A stretch of 64,000 nt of DNA from Leptodontidium sp. MPI-SDFR-AT-0119 (lineage: Eukaryota; Ascomycota; Leotiomycetes; Helotiales; Leptodontidiaceae). Shown here piece after piece: positions 23,860 through 35,789 of the stretch (position 1 is its first letter; every line of letters begins with the position of its first letter). The notes beneath the pieces are model-generated. The model made no database searches. It was not told where the DNA came from and saw only the letters and a program-made list of their open reading frames with translations. The translations under genes were made by a program, and so were the position numbers. The stretch spans positions 372,001-436,000 of the forward strand of contig JAHLEZ010000031.1 in NCBI GenBank assembly GCA_020726505.1. Direction: 5' to 3'.

Positions 23860-26173
23860 GTGATTTTTATGGAATCTTAATCGACACTAGTGTAGCTCGT
23901 AAATTAACAGTAGGTTATAACTAGTACTTGAAAAGAAGTGATACTTGGTGTGAATGATGATTCTATTGTAAAGGGGATTTCTAGGTCTATATAACTACTC
24001 TAGCTTATCACGTGTGTATTCGCTTAGGTAGCCGAATTAGGTAAATGTAAGCTCAAACGAGCTCAAACGAGTCTTTACCAAATACAGTTGCTTTCCGGTA
24101 GTTTGAGACGCAGAGCCCGGAGCTTCGTACAACCACTGTTTTAGCCTAGGAAAGCCGTGTATCAGAAGCCTTGGATTTCATGGCTGTAACCTGTGGACGT
24201 CAGAGCTTTGTATCAGACGTATGTGGCTTGTTTTAAACTATTTCCGGCTGATTAGGCCTAGAATAGGTTTTGTTGAGTATATAAGCAAGGTAGTTATATT
24301 ATAATCTTTATAGTACTTAGCTTATAATAAGCTGTACCCTATAAAAATCAATGAATCTATGACGATTAGCGTTAAATTCGGCATTGGCGACGTTACTTCC
24401 ATCGGCTTTATCGACATTAATATACTAGTAGGAAAGCTCCGATTTTACGTCTTCTATATAAGGACTTTATTTTTACTTTCTCTTGTTGATATAGATAAAA
24501 ACAAGCTCTACTTCAATAACCTGACGAATACACTTCGTAAAGACGAACAGAGAGAGGTACTAATTATCTGACGATTTCGCCACCCTTAGCTTTTCTAAGA
24601 CGAATCACTTTACACTTTTCTTATAGAATCAATTAAATAGAACGAATGTTACCTCATAGAGCTAGAAATACGCCGCCTTCATAAGCGCTTCGGCCACCTG
24701 TCAGTAAAACGCCTTTAGAAGCTTCTTGATAGAGTAGGCTATAATATTGATATAAATGCGCTAAAGTATATAACTAAGTATTGTGAGGAATATTAAAAGC
24801 ACGGCAAATCACCTAATAGATTCCACTTTATATTAAGAGACAATACTGACTTTAATTACTGCGTTTTTATTAATATCGCTGTAATCGACAGCACTAATAT
24901 AGTATATATAGTAAACTAATCGACACGCTTCCAGGCCAGACAATAGCTCAAGAATACGACAGTAGAGCACGTATAGGAGAAGATCAAGGAATACTAGATT
25001 GACATATACTTAAGACTACTAGATATACTTATATACGACTAAGGACTTTAATTCATTAGTAGCGAATTTAATTAATACGTCACTTCCCTAGGAATTACAA
25101 TAAAACCTGTACTTACAGAAGCCTACTATTTTATTAGTTAAGTGGAGCGTTACTACGCCATCTTAAAGCGTATCTACGACATAGTTAAATCGGAATCACT
25201 AAGTTTATTAAAAGAGAGTACACTATAAATAGCCCTTAAGGCAATTAACGACACAGTAAGACTAGACGGCCTAATACCGACATTACTCGTATTCGGCGCC
25301 TTCCCTCGTATAATAACAAACGATACTCTATCAAAGACCGTATCAGAGAGAGCCGCCACATATAAGAAGGCTATAATAGAGGTTCGTAAGCTCTATACGC
25401 AATCACAAGTCGACAGAGTATTATATACCCGTAACGGACCGAGTACAGTAACTGTCAAGGACTTACTACTTTAGTCTCTAATTATAACGTACAGAGAGAG
25501 ACCTAGAAAGAAGAGCGGCGAGTAGACAGGACTATATATACTATTAGCGACTTAAGGAGAGGACTATATCGTGCAAGTCAACGATAAGGCCGTAACTTTA
25601 CGCTTAACGTCTATACGACCGTTTTTATAAGACATATAATAAAGCGCCACCGAACTAGAGCATAGAGACTACTAAGAACTAACACAGGAGAATCGCCAGG
25701 AACTACAGCTAAAGTTAACTGACGATGTTATACTACTAGACGCGACTCTTATACCTATTCGACGACGCAAGGGCAGACCACGTGCCGTACGACACAATGC
25801 CACTATACACGTTAATAGAGAGCCAAGTTACGAGCATTCGCGACAAAAGGAAATCAACGGACTAATTGACAACTAGACCTTTAAGTTTATAAACTACTAC
25901 GATATCCCCGTTAGTACAAGAATATTTAACTCACACTTTATTAACGAAGTTAAAGACGTAAGCACACTAAATGCTTATAAAAAGTTAAGACTTATTATCT
26001 AAGTATATAATAACGAAAGAAAGACGATTATATAAACTTAATTACTAATAATTTAACGTATAAGCCAGAGAATCTTACTTTACTTAATAGTAATGTTCCC
26101 AGAGTATAAGCTTTACTTATAAGACATAACCTAAGCTTACACACAATTAAATATAAAGCTCGTCTAAGAAATC
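23860..26173 (+). pseudogene. Copia D protease and integrase remnant
   Basis: The protease active site reads YGILIDTSVARKLTVGYN (about 23868-23920; usual D-T-G-A changed to D-T-S-V). It continues after the solo LTR with ISVKFGIGDVTSIG (about 24365-24406), then YFNNLTNTLR. Pre-integrase EIRRLHKRFGHLSVKRL is at about 24665-24715. Integrase follows, including VERYYAILKRIYDIVKSES (about 25140-25200), an open stretch LKAINDTVRLDGLIPTLLVF (about 25230-25290) and AATYKKAIIEVRKLY (about 25355-25400). K interrupts the frame at TA 26174. Confidence 0.88.
23929..24312 (+). repeat. Solo LTR, family S, full copy
   Basis: A 384-bp insertion in the D protease frame with TSD GTACT (23924-23928 and 24313-24317). 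It starts TGAAAAGAAGTG and ends AATCTTTATA (CA changed to TA). Removing it and one TSD copy rejoins the reading frame from the Q-Y after GYN into LAYNKLYP-like residues. It is visibly less AT-rich than D and shares blocks with the solo LTR at 218-394. Confidence 0.85.
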
Positions 26174-26175
26174 TA

Positions 26176-26205
26176 CAGTCCGTCCACCTCAAACACGGTA
26201 AAATT
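26176..26205 (+). repeat. Left terminal inverted repeat of K
   Basis: Thirty bases that are the exact reverse complement of 30387-30416. First twenty: CAGTCCGTCCACCTCAAACA. Confidence 0.95.
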
Positions 26206-26255
26206 GAGAATTAAGTAATATATAATATCTGTCTAAACCATATTATACAGTTAAT

Positions 26256-26289
26256 TGCTAGCGTTCGAATGGACCCATTTTTATCCCAA
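26256..26289 (+). repeat. Subterminal direct repeat of K, left copy
   Basis: A 34-bp motif (TGCTAGCGTTCGAATGGACC onward) that recurs in the same orientation at 30157-30190 with only a few changes. A GGGATCAAAA motif also recurs nearby (about 26338 and 30233). Direct rather than inverted orientation is unusual for transposase-binding subterminal repeats. Confidence 0.75.
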
Positions 26290-26991
26290 TTAAGCTAGCG
26301 GATAAGAAGTTATTATTAGATAAGTAAGGTCTTGGCGGGATCAAAATATTTTGAGATTTTATTTTTTATATAATTATATTTTTTAAATCTGTTAATTATT
26401 TTTTAGGAATTATTTTTCTTTCTAAATTCATTATTAAATATTTTACATTATATAGTAAAAGAAAAGTTAAAGATTTATTAGTCTACCCCACTTTATTCTA
26501 AAACATTTTACTTCCCTGATAATATAAGAACTAAAAAAGTATTAACTTAAAGTTTATTAAATAAAATAACTTATATAACAGCATATTATAAGTTTAATAA
26601 ATAGTTAATAAGTGAGTGACTACTGATGCTTAGTCATTAGCTTGAAAGTACTAGTTTAATTGCTTAAAAATCCTTTTTCTGTCTAGAAACTTCTTTCTTA
26701 AAATATTAATAACTTCGCTAAATTAACCCTACTGTAACACTTGATAATAATAGCTGATCAAGTAACAGTTATTTATAAGTAATTAATCTATTTTAAAGAG
26801 TATTACTGATAATTCATTTTACGCTAGTCGTATTAAGGGATTTTTCTAATTCCTATTGATTTACTATTAGCGAGAGTTACAATATTAAATATTAAACGAT
26901 TACTTCTTAAGAAGATTCTAAATAAAGCACTTTTATAACTGCTAAGCTAGCTACCGTACTAACAAATAAATACAAAATCTAACTAATGAAA

Positions 26992-29972
26992 TCAAGCTAA
27001 GTGATCTACCTCTAAGGGGTTACCCTCTAGTACTATATCGAACTCTTTTATCCACGCTTCCGTAATATACCTATGGCCGCTTTGCTTTTTAACACACCAA
27101 GCTGCTTGTTTTACGCTAAGCCCTTTCCGGTAAGCGTCCATAAAGCGTAAAGCTCTATTAATATACCTTCGAAGTGTATTAAGAGGGCAAGAATCAAGAG
27201 CTTTAAAAGCAGCTTCTCGAGCCTATAAAATAAACAAATATATAAGTAAATATATTAAAAGGGTAGGTAAAAAGTGATATATACGTCGTCAAAGGTAGTC
27301 TTCCAAACCTGTCGATAAAGGTTTTTACAGTAGGCCCAATACATCTCAATCGGGTTTAGCTCGCAATAAAACTTCGGTAAAAAGAGACACTTATGGCCTC
27401 TAGCCAATAGTATCTCTTCTAAAGCTGACTTTTGCTCAAAGAAGTCTTTGTGATTAGCTAGAATCCTTACTAAACAACAAGTAGCTTTCTTAGTCGGAGG
27501 CCAAGAGAGGAGGTTATTACACCTCTTTTTTGCTTCTCCGGTACACTTAGCGACTAGAAGCTTTTTCCCTATAATTAGTTAATAAAATATTCCAAAACTA
27601 ACTATTAATAACGTACCGGTAAGTAAACACCCTCTCTCTGCGAGAATCTATTTAATTCCCTTTGGTGTTTCTTCGATTATTGTCTTTTTGACCCTCTTTT
27701 TTTTGCTAGGAATTTCAACCTTAATAACCTTCTCTACCTTATAGTTGAGCTCTTGAATAGTACCAACTAGCCCACGAGCTTGTTTAGCTTCGCTAATATC
27801 AGGGGGAAAGTATGTATCCTAAAATTAAGTTAGTATTTCCTAAATAGGAAGGTATAACTAAAATACCTTTTGAGGTAAAGGAGCTCCCCCTTCTCCAAGA
27901 TTCATAGCGAAAGCGTTCAACGCTCCACTTCCCTTGCTAGCGTGAGCACTTGATTGGTCAAAAACAAAGACAGCTACCTTATTAGGGTGCTTTTCTTCGA
28001 ATATATCAATAGCTTCCGCCACTTGCTCTAAGAGCTGCTTTGTATCCCAATATTCGACTTTTTGCGGCCCTCCCGGATATATGATTTTCCGAGCATCCTT
28101 TTGACCAATAGTAAGCCTCCCTTCAAGACTTATAAAGTCAGAAACGTGAATAAGACCTCCTTTACTTTTAGAGGGCATTTTTTGTTGATTATCGTCTAAC
28201 CAAATACGAGTAGAATAGTCTTTAGCGTGAAAACAACTCTCGTCGTGGTAGTAAATAATGTGCTCTTTCTCCCCCGGTGGTAGAGTTGGTAGAATTGGTT
28301 GTAATACTTTATCAGCGTCTTCTTCGTAATTCGTAGTTAACGACTGGTAAAGAGCTATTTGCGGTAGGAATTCTTTTTGACGATATTCAATAACGTCTTC
28401 TCTCTCGTGGCCGTCAACGTAGACTCCTTTCTTTTCTTCGGTAGCGTAAAAGCCAAGACGATTTAACCACTTATAAGTAGACGTTCTACCAAGTGGTTTC
28501 CATTCTTTTGGCTTTTTACCGACCTTATTCCGTGTACTAGTAGTATTACTAAGAAGAGGTTTTTTAAGCTTTCTAGCCGAAGCAAGTAGCCGAGGCATGA
28601 TCTGCGTATTAAGGGCGTGTCGAAACCCCTTTGGTGTAACTGTAGCTAGCTTTTGAGCTAATAACCAAGCTCTACAAGCTTTATAAACGTCTTCGTTATT
28701 AAGATAAGAGCGATTTTTTTGCTTGCCACCACGAGTTTCAATTGGTAAATAGCCGTAAGTTCGATAATAGAGATATAAAGCTCTAATCTTTCGGGCAAGG
28801 GTTTTTCCGTTTCCAGTAGGGTGATTACTTTCGGCGACAAGTAAAGAAGCTTCGATTCTACCTCTATGAGGATTTCTTTTCAAGATATTTTGGACGTATT
28901 GTTGAATAAGCGAATATTCAAAGCGTACGCGAGGAAGTAGCGGAAGGTGTTTATTATTGACTTGTTTTTTAATCGAATCGAGTACTTCTCTATAAGTTCT
29001 TGGCGTAATAAGAGACTCAGAGGTAAGATCAATAGCGTCGCTAATAAGAGAGTCTAATAAAAGCTCCCTTCGTCCACTATCAAGAAACTCAACGTCGTTA
29101 AGATTATCTAACTCAATAGAGTTATCTTCGGCTTCGAATTCAGCCTCTACTTGAGCGTCAAAATCAGAATCTTCGTCGTCGTCGTTATCGTCGCTCGAAT
29201 AGATATCTTCGAATATATCTTCTTCTTCAGGAGGTAAAGGTAAAGGTTTTAGCTTAAAAAAAGCAGAAAGAGGTTGTTGAGTTATTGACTTAATAGCTGA
29301 AGAGCCAACTGAGCCAGAGGGTGTTTTGTTGACTTTTTGAAGCGAAGTTTGTCGATTTATCTCTCGTTGAGCCGCTCTAGCTCGTTTACGAGTTACTGAG
29401 GATTTCTCTTCAAGAGGGGCTAATTTACTCTTATAAGAGCCTTTGGATTCTAAATTAGAAGTTAGTTATATTATATATATATATAAAGATATTAAACACT
29501 TACTGAAAGTTGGTAGATCAATCACTTTCTCAAGTGGTACAATTAAGTTACCCTTTGAGTTGATTATTGACTGACGAAAGTACTTAGAGGTTTTAAACTC
29601 TTCGGTAACTTCCTTCTCAATATCTGATTCGTCGATATCCTCCCTGTCTAGCCTATCCGGGCCTAGCTCTTCAAGATCTTGATCTAAAAACTCGTTGGCT
29701 TGAGTTATATTATCTTCTTCTTCGTCCTCGCTCTCTGATTCGCTAATCACTTGAGCTCTCCTTTCTTCCTCAAACTCTGATTCGTCGACTTGACTACTAT
29801 TAAAAGCAGTAGGTGTGGTAATAGCAATAAGCTTCGTAGGGCGTAAAGGTAAGGGAATTGTAGAAGAAGATTCAGGTGTTTGTTGACGTAGCCGCTTTGC
29901 AATTGGCTGAATAGGCGACTTAGGAGGTGATTTAGCGAGTGTAACGCTTTTATTACGCTTTGAAGGAGCCAT
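26992..29972 (-). CDS. Transposase of K, DDE family, five exons, one RIP stop
   Basis: Cuts and joins the ends of K in the nucleus. I read complement(26992-27222, 27285-27568, 27617-27818, 27867-29449, 29504-29972): 2,769 nt, divisible by three, 922 residues. The introns are 48-62 bp with GT-AG ends and branch-like TACTAAC or similar. Start is ATG (MAPSKRNKS). The N-terminus is basic, then two acidic Asp/Glu stretches (about 75-125 and 240-275). The DDE core has YYHDESCF (Asp about 559), VFVFDQSSAH (Asp about 654) and CELNPIEMYW (Glu about 821 or 826). The C-terminus has a conserved MDAYRKGL block. One in-frame TAG at 27650-27648 replaces a likely Trp. Similar long transposases occur widely in fungi; I cannot name the exact family. 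Confidence 0.88.
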
Positions 29973-30156
29973 ACTAAGTGTCGTAGAAGTGGTAGTTGAG
30001 AGAATAGTGGTGGTGGTGCTAATATTAAGGTAGAGTTGACGTTGAAAGTTGAAGATATTTCAGCTCGCTTAATATTAAGCTAAAGAACACCAATAATCCT
30101 TAATTATTAAAACTCCACGTTTAATAAAACGTTCTAATCTATCTTATAGATCTAAC

Positions 30157-30190
30157 TGCTAGCTTTCGAATGGACCCACTTTTATCCAAA
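30157..30190 (+). repeat. Subterminal direct repeat of K, right copy
   Basis: Same-orientation partner of 26256-26289. It lies upstream of the transposase start, so it may also sit in the promoter region. Confidence 0.75.
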
Positions 30191-30386
30191 TCGGGCTTAG
30201 TACTATAAAGTTATATCGTTGCCAAGACAAAGGGATCAAAAATTTTGAAAAATATTTTTTTCGTGATATATTTGATAATAACTTTTTAATTACATAGTAA
30301 AATAGGAAAAGCTAAGAAGCCAAATAGCTTTATATATATAAACGCAGCTTTTCATAAGAAAATATCTCTACTTTTATAAGGTTTGA

Positions 30387-30416
30387 AATTTTACCGTGTT
30401 TGAGGTGGACGGACTG
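30387..30416 (-). repeat. Right terminal inverted repeat of K
   Basis: Perfect 30-bp inverted partner of the left terminus, followed by the TA duplication. Confidence 0.95.
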
Positions 30417-30418
30417 TA

Positions 30419-31608
30419 CGTCCGAGCACTAAAAGGCGTACCTTAATAAAAAGGCTACTTCTTCCGCATTAAAAAGCCACTATATAAAGTACTAAAGTCA
30501 GGAAACTATTAGTTTAACACCTAGCATAAGCACTATAAAGTCAGACTTAACACTAAGGACTTAACATTCGATCCTTGCCTTATATATATTAATAACGAGA
30601 ATAGCTTTAGTATTATAAGATTACAAACTGACAACACACTCTTCTTGGCTAATAGCGAATTTATAACAAAAGAAGAAGAGGAGCTACTAAAGTCAGGAAA
30701 GAAGGTAAAACTATGTAAGGAGCTTATAGTAGACTATACCCTTAAGTTTAATAGAGGCATAATTACTCTTAGCTCTAACGGCAGTATATATCTAGACTAA
30801 GTATAATAGACTAAGTCTCTATAACTCGTTCAAGAGAAAGTAATAAATATAACTAGTACTAGAGGTAAAGTCACTAAGAAAGTTACTCTACGAGAGTAAT
30901 ACGTCGCATAACGAGCCCGCGGAGCCTACCTTAGTACTATTTCGTAACCTGAAGCCGCGTTTGACCTGTCACGGGCAGTACAAGTAACTAATATTTAATA
31001 TCACTATATTAAAGAACTAAATAAGAGACTTTAATAGTAGAAGGATAATAGCGGCAGAGGCTTACGATTCGTTAAATTAAAGACTACTAGTGTGTAAATA
31101 GCTGTCTTTATAGACGGAAGCTTCACTAATAACACCGACTATAGCTCACAAATTAGTTTCGTTATTATTACTACTAATAAGGACGGAAAAGCTAATATAC
31201 TCTATTAGTTAAGCACAAAATATAAGAGAATCACTCGATCCGTATTAGCCTTAGAGCTCTTCGCTATAAGTAACGGCTTCGACATAGTATCAGCTATTAA
31301 GTCGACATTTGAGGCAGTACTTAATACGACTATTTTATTACGCATTTACACGGATTCTAAATTAATATACGACTATATTGTCAAGTTAAGTACAACACAA
31401 GAGAAGAGACTTATAGTCGACCTTATGTGCCTTTGCCAAAGCTACGAACGTAGAGAAATCGATAGAGTCGATTAGATTAACAGAACTAACAACTTAGCCG
31501 ACGCTATAACTAAGTCAAAGGCTTACTTAGCACTACGTGAGCTAATTGAGACTAATAAGTTCGACGTCAAGTTGACTAAATAGGTAGAGAGAAAGGCAAG
31601 CTCTTAAA
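30419..31608 (+). pseudogene. Copia D RT C-terminus and RNase H remnant
   Basis: Resumes the D frame after K. RT remnants lie at 30430-30900. RNase H is clear: AVFIDGSFTNNTDYSSQISF (about 31097-31160), TRSVLALELFAISNGFDI (about 31230-31285), RIYTDSKLIYDYIVKLSTTQ (about 31340-31400), then NNLADAITKSKAYLALREL (about 31486-31545). The frame ends near 31606, about 15 bp before the 3' LTR, so D has no space for an extra gene. Confidence 0.88.
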
Positions 31609-31622
31609 AGAAGAGTTACTAG

Positions 31623-31910
31623 TGTGTAAATAATAATATTCACGTAATCGGCGAATTACGTAAATACAGAGGACGGGCAAAAACAGGGGTTACAGGACAT
31701 GAAGAGGAGCACTCGACACTAGCTAATTCGGGACTAGCCTACGATAAGAGCCTCTTATATAAAGCTCTCTTTGACACCTTAAAGTAGCTCCTTAGACTTC
31801 ACTAAATACATACATACAACCACAGACTTTGTACTATGTATTAAAGCCTCAAACGATTAACTAAGTTGTTACTTATTGCGGGAGCTCTAAGTAACATAGT
31901 GCAATCAACA
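31623..31910 (+). repeat. 3' LTR of Copia D
   Basis: A 288-bp partner of 20970-21257, ending GCAATCAACA and followed by TSD TAAAT. Confidence 0.94.
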
Positions 31911-31915
31911 TAAAT

Positions 31916-34900
31916 AATAGTATTTAAATCTCAAGTCTAGAAGCTCGAGACGGACCTCTAGCTTAGCCCTACAGTACGTTCGACGCCTGATCTGTGAGTT
32001 ATATATTCTCACTCAGACACGATCCCTCTAAGTCTTGTTTTATACTTAACGTAAGCCTTAAGTTATACGCACTCGACCTCTACTCCTTGCCCTCTACTAG
32101 TATTTCAACCGGCGTATTATCTAGTATAAGAGTAACTTCAAGAGTCAGAAGTCCTATTATAATACTCGGTTTTTTAGTATTCTTTACCCCCGAGTTTTAA
32201 CTCTCTAAAGTAATAATTAGTCCCTTAGCGGGCTTAGAAAGTGATATTAGAGCGCTTTTAATTATAGTAGTCGCTTCCTTAATAGTCTTATTACTTATAA
32301 TATTCTTTAAGATTCCGGCCTAGTTTACGACTAATTTTTTTTTAATAAGATTATAAATCGACTGAGCTTTTTTAACTATAATTATTACTTCTTTTTAACT
32401 TAACGTGTAAAATAAGTCTTTATTAAAGCGTATATTACGCGTGACAATAATTCGGTCGAGACGCGGCACTTAAATCTAGTAAATATTAGAAGTATAAAAA
32501 CTTATTAAGTATTTAATATACGTACGCGTATTCACTTTAAACGCTCTTTTCTCTTGCCCTTTTACTCGTTTTACTATTAATAGATATATTTTATACCTAA
32601 AGACGTAAATCTTATTCTAATTTAGTCTGAGATTTATAATAAACTTTATAACGAGCGCCAAATTATATTATTAAAAGTAGTTACAAAACTACTAATCTAG
32701 TGTTTTTAATAGTAATTATTAATTATTTACGCGCCTAAGGCTCTTATTATATAAGTAGATACCTCTTAGTGCGTATTTAATAGTTAGTTTTATAAGGAGA
32801 TTTACTAAGAGCCTTATTTTAATTCCCTTATTAATTACTTCTTAGTTAACCCTTTCGGCGCCGCTATTTAGTTCATAAGTTAAAGTAAGTGAAAGCTCGA
32901 GTTTAATTCTGAGCTTCTTAGCCTAGTTCTTATATCTCGTTAATCTACGAATAATAATAACTGCCTTTTCTTAATCGTGTTTCAGTCTATATATTAAGAG
33001 TCTAAACTACCTACGAACTTAACGTTTAAAGCTTTCGATACATTCAAAGACTATATTATACTTCTTGTTTTAAAGGGCATAACTCACGAGTAGTCTATTA
33101 TACTTATTTTTAAGTAAAAGGAGCTAGGAGTTATTCTTAAATCTAATTAAATAATCGAAGAGATCTTAAGTGACTCTTTAAAATAGTCTAAGTGATTGTC
33201 TCTCGATTAGGCGTCTAGAGATTACTTGAAATACGTGGGTTAAAGCGTAATACTTATACTTGATTCTCCCTACTACTTTAGTAATCTTGACATTCTTAAT
33301 TAAGCTTATTAACTTTCTTAAAGTATTTAGCCTTAAGTATCTAGAGCGTAAATACTAATATATTTTTATATTTATTCTTAGTCTCTTATACTCTCGCGAT
33401 AGTCTGTGGGATTTGCTAATACTTTGTTTAAGTGTTAGAAATATTACGGTACTTATAATACTAAAAGGGATCTCACGGGAGTTTAACGAATAATTAAAAA
33501 GCTTATTAAATTTAAAGAATATAAAGTTTTACTTACAAACTAATTGTCGTATAATTAAGTAGTCCCTTATAAGATCGTTTTCTTTCTTTTAGTATAGAAT
33601 ATAGTTTATTTTATAGTACTAAAGCCCGCTATTATAAAGACGAGTTTTAGAGATAATATTAATATAAAAACCTTTTATAATAGTAATGTCGTAGAGGGTT
33701 AGATTAAATAACTTATTATTTGAGTTCTTAAGAGACTCTTTTATAACGCGAATTCTGTGTCTTATAATTAGAAGCTAGGAGCTTCTATACTTCATAATGT
33801 CCTCTAGTTTAGACTTAACAAATAATCTTAGCTCTAGGAGTGAACGATCGTTAACTAGATTAGTTACACTATAATTATTAAGAAGAGTACTTAACAATAA
33901 GGGGTAAGCTAAGTCTTATATAAAATAGACACTAAATTAGTAATCTTTTATAAGGCTTGGAAGGATTACTACTTGTGTTTGTGTGCCGCTCTTCGCCCCT
34001 TTATTTAAGATATTTCTAAGGAACGTAGACTTACTTTTGCTTTTATTACCGGCGCTTTTGATAGTGTCTTTAGTGGCTTAAAGTAGTGGCTTATCTAATT
34101 TAATTTAGTCTCGTAATATCTTCTATTTGTTACTAATAAAGCGTTATTAGATTTACTTTATTATGGCGTCGTCAATTAATAAGTTTAGTTTAATATTACC
34201 CTCGGGGTCTTTTATATAGACCTTCTTATAAATAATAAGTTGAAGTCGAGTGTAATTTAAAGGGCTCTACCTGTGGGTCCGATTATTCTAGTAAGGGCAT
34301 GACTTCTTAGAGGATTTCCTTCTTAAAGGTTTGTGAGTGTCCTTATTAGCTTCCGAAGTCGCTCTATTATTAAACGATTGTTCGCTAAGAGTGGCGAAGT
34401 GTCTATGACCTCGGGTTCTATAACTTAATAAAAGAGCTTAATACTAAGGACTTAATATATTAGCGTAAAAGAAACGAGCTAGTTAATTAATAGTGTAAGG
34501 AGGAGGAAGACTAAGGGTCTTATACTTTTAAATTTTCTTACTTTAGCACTTTACTTACAAGCGATTAAAGTTCCTTATTATAACTAAGAAATTAACTATA
34601 CCGATCGTTCTTTCTACGTCTAATACTCTATATAACTGAGCTTTCCGAATCAGCTCCTAGTAAGACATAATCTATACGCGAGGGTTACTCTTCCCCTTAG
34701 TCTTAAGGGATTCCCGGTAGTCGTTTCGTGTCTAAGTTTAAATCGACATTTCCGTTTAGTAGAGCACCTCCTTAAGAGAGCGAAGGATCGCTTAGATATT
34801 TATGCGCTTTTCTTGTATTACTCGAGCTACTATAATACTAAAGAATTACTTAGTTATACTCCTCTCGATCTAGTTATAGAGTTTAAGGTAATTAGACGCT

Positions 34901-35560
34901 CGGGACTACTAAATTACACTTTAGAGGGCGTGCTCCTTAGTCTTAGCCTCCGCCTACTCTTAGAGTGACTTAGGGGTTATAGGGTTAGGCCTTGTTAGTA
35001 ATACTAGGAGTAGTTTAAACATTCTGGAGTTACCCCCTACGTTAGGGGTTAGAGGCGTAAACGTTTGATTGCCTCCGCCCTCGGAACTTAGGCTAACGAT
35101 AGTTATATTAACTACTGTAGTACTCGAGGATCTAGGAGCTCTCTTGGCGTTTCCTAGAATTATTACTTAATTATTAATTGCCTAGGTCTTAAGCTGTTTT
35201 CTGTAAGTATATATAAAAAGCTAGTAATTTATGTTGTTTTTGGCATTAGCTTCCTCCGCGAGCTCTTTAGTAGTTAAAGGAATAGTGTTAAAGATTTTAA
35301 ATAGAGACGTAATATCTTTTCTATTAAAGTCGACGTATAACTAAAGTCCGAGTATATTTGCTATAAGCGTAAAGTATATAAACTATACTAATTAATCTTT
35401 TAGTTTATTATATAAGATCTTAGACGATAAGAGCTTAGTAGGTTCGTTAATACTTATAAAAGATATATCAAATGATCGATATGTAATTATAGAATTAAAA
35501 GTAGAGGTTAAATAATCGTAGAACTTATTAACTGAAAGTTCTTTTACGAATGCGCCGTGT
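31916..35560 (-). pseudogene. Copia G gag to integrase remnant
   Basis: The minus-strand frame of G upstream of the D insertion is heavily RIP-degraded. Gag-like residues AEAKTKEHAL, then SRASNYLKLYN and SIIVARVI, are readable at about 34980-34800, and resemble the gag region of C. The remainder down to 31916 fits protease and integrase by position, but I could identify few conserved residues. The open plus-strand stretch at 31994-32200 is a shadow of this frame. Confidence 0.65.
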
Positions 35561-35590
35561 AACTTAAATAAGACAAGTGTAGCTCTTAAC

Positions 35591-35784
35591 TGTCGTGTAG
35601 AAAAAGAGCAGAGGTTTAAGGGGTTAAAAGATTCTACGATTAAATAAGGTTTTAGAAAGTGTATTTAGAGATTAATTAAATTGAGCGTTATCTTCTTAAA
35701 GAGAAGATATAGAGACTAGGTTTATATACCTGGAATGCTTACGCAAGCATACACTAGACCAAAGAACTGCGCTAGTGCGCGACA
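35591..35784 (-). repeat. 5' LTR of Copia G
   Basis: A 194-bp partner of 16795-16988. TSD CTTAT follows at 35785-35789. On the minus strand the next bases are GTTAAGAGCT, which resemble but do not equal the primer-binding site of C, I and J. Confidence 0.92.
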
Positions 35785-35789
35785 CTTAT

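Larger units (their letters stand above)
26176..30416 (-). mobile_element. DNA transposon K, Tc1/mariner-like
   Basis: A 4,241-bp element with 30-bp perfect terminal inverted repeats starting CAGTCCGTCCACCTCAAACA (26176-26205 and 30387-30416). It is flanked by a duplicated TA (26174-26175 and 30417-30418). TA target, TIRs and a DDE-type transposase place it in the IS630/Tc1/mariner superfamily, in a lineage with an unusually long, five-exon transposase. It is inserted between integrase and RT of Copia D. It contains far fewer stops than anything around it. Confidence 0.93.
20970..31910 (+). mobile_element. Copia element D, split by transposon K
   Basis: LTRs of exactly 288 bp lie at 20970-21257 and 31623-31910 with TSD TAAAT (20965-20969 and 31911-31915). 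Its own length is about 6.3 kb after removing K and the solo LTR. Order: gag, protease, pre-integrase, integrase, RT, RNase H, with RNase H ending directly before the 3' LTR. It is inserted in element G between integrase and RT. It carries a solo LTR in its protease region (23929-24312) and transposon K (26176-30416) between integrase and RT. Confidence 0.95.
16795..35784 (-). mobile_element. Copia element G, split by D
   Basis: LTRs of 194 bp lie at 16795-16988 and 35591-35784 with TSD CTTAT (16790-16794 and 35785-35789). It is about 8 kb without D. It is on the minus strand: gag to integrase at 35590-31916, RT and RNase H at 20964-19200. A plus-strand (antisense) gene lies at about 17777-19044, in front of the 3' LTR. 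Its LTR (minus strand TGTCGCGCACTAG) and purine tract place it with C, I and J. Copia D is inserted between integrase and RT (TSD TAAAT). Confidence 0.92.

Noticed and set aside
27858..28883. Transposase of K as a single 341-codon gene
   Set aside because: The frame extends upstream to 29449 and splices on both sides; conserved CELNPIE and MDAYRKGL blocks lie in downstream exons.
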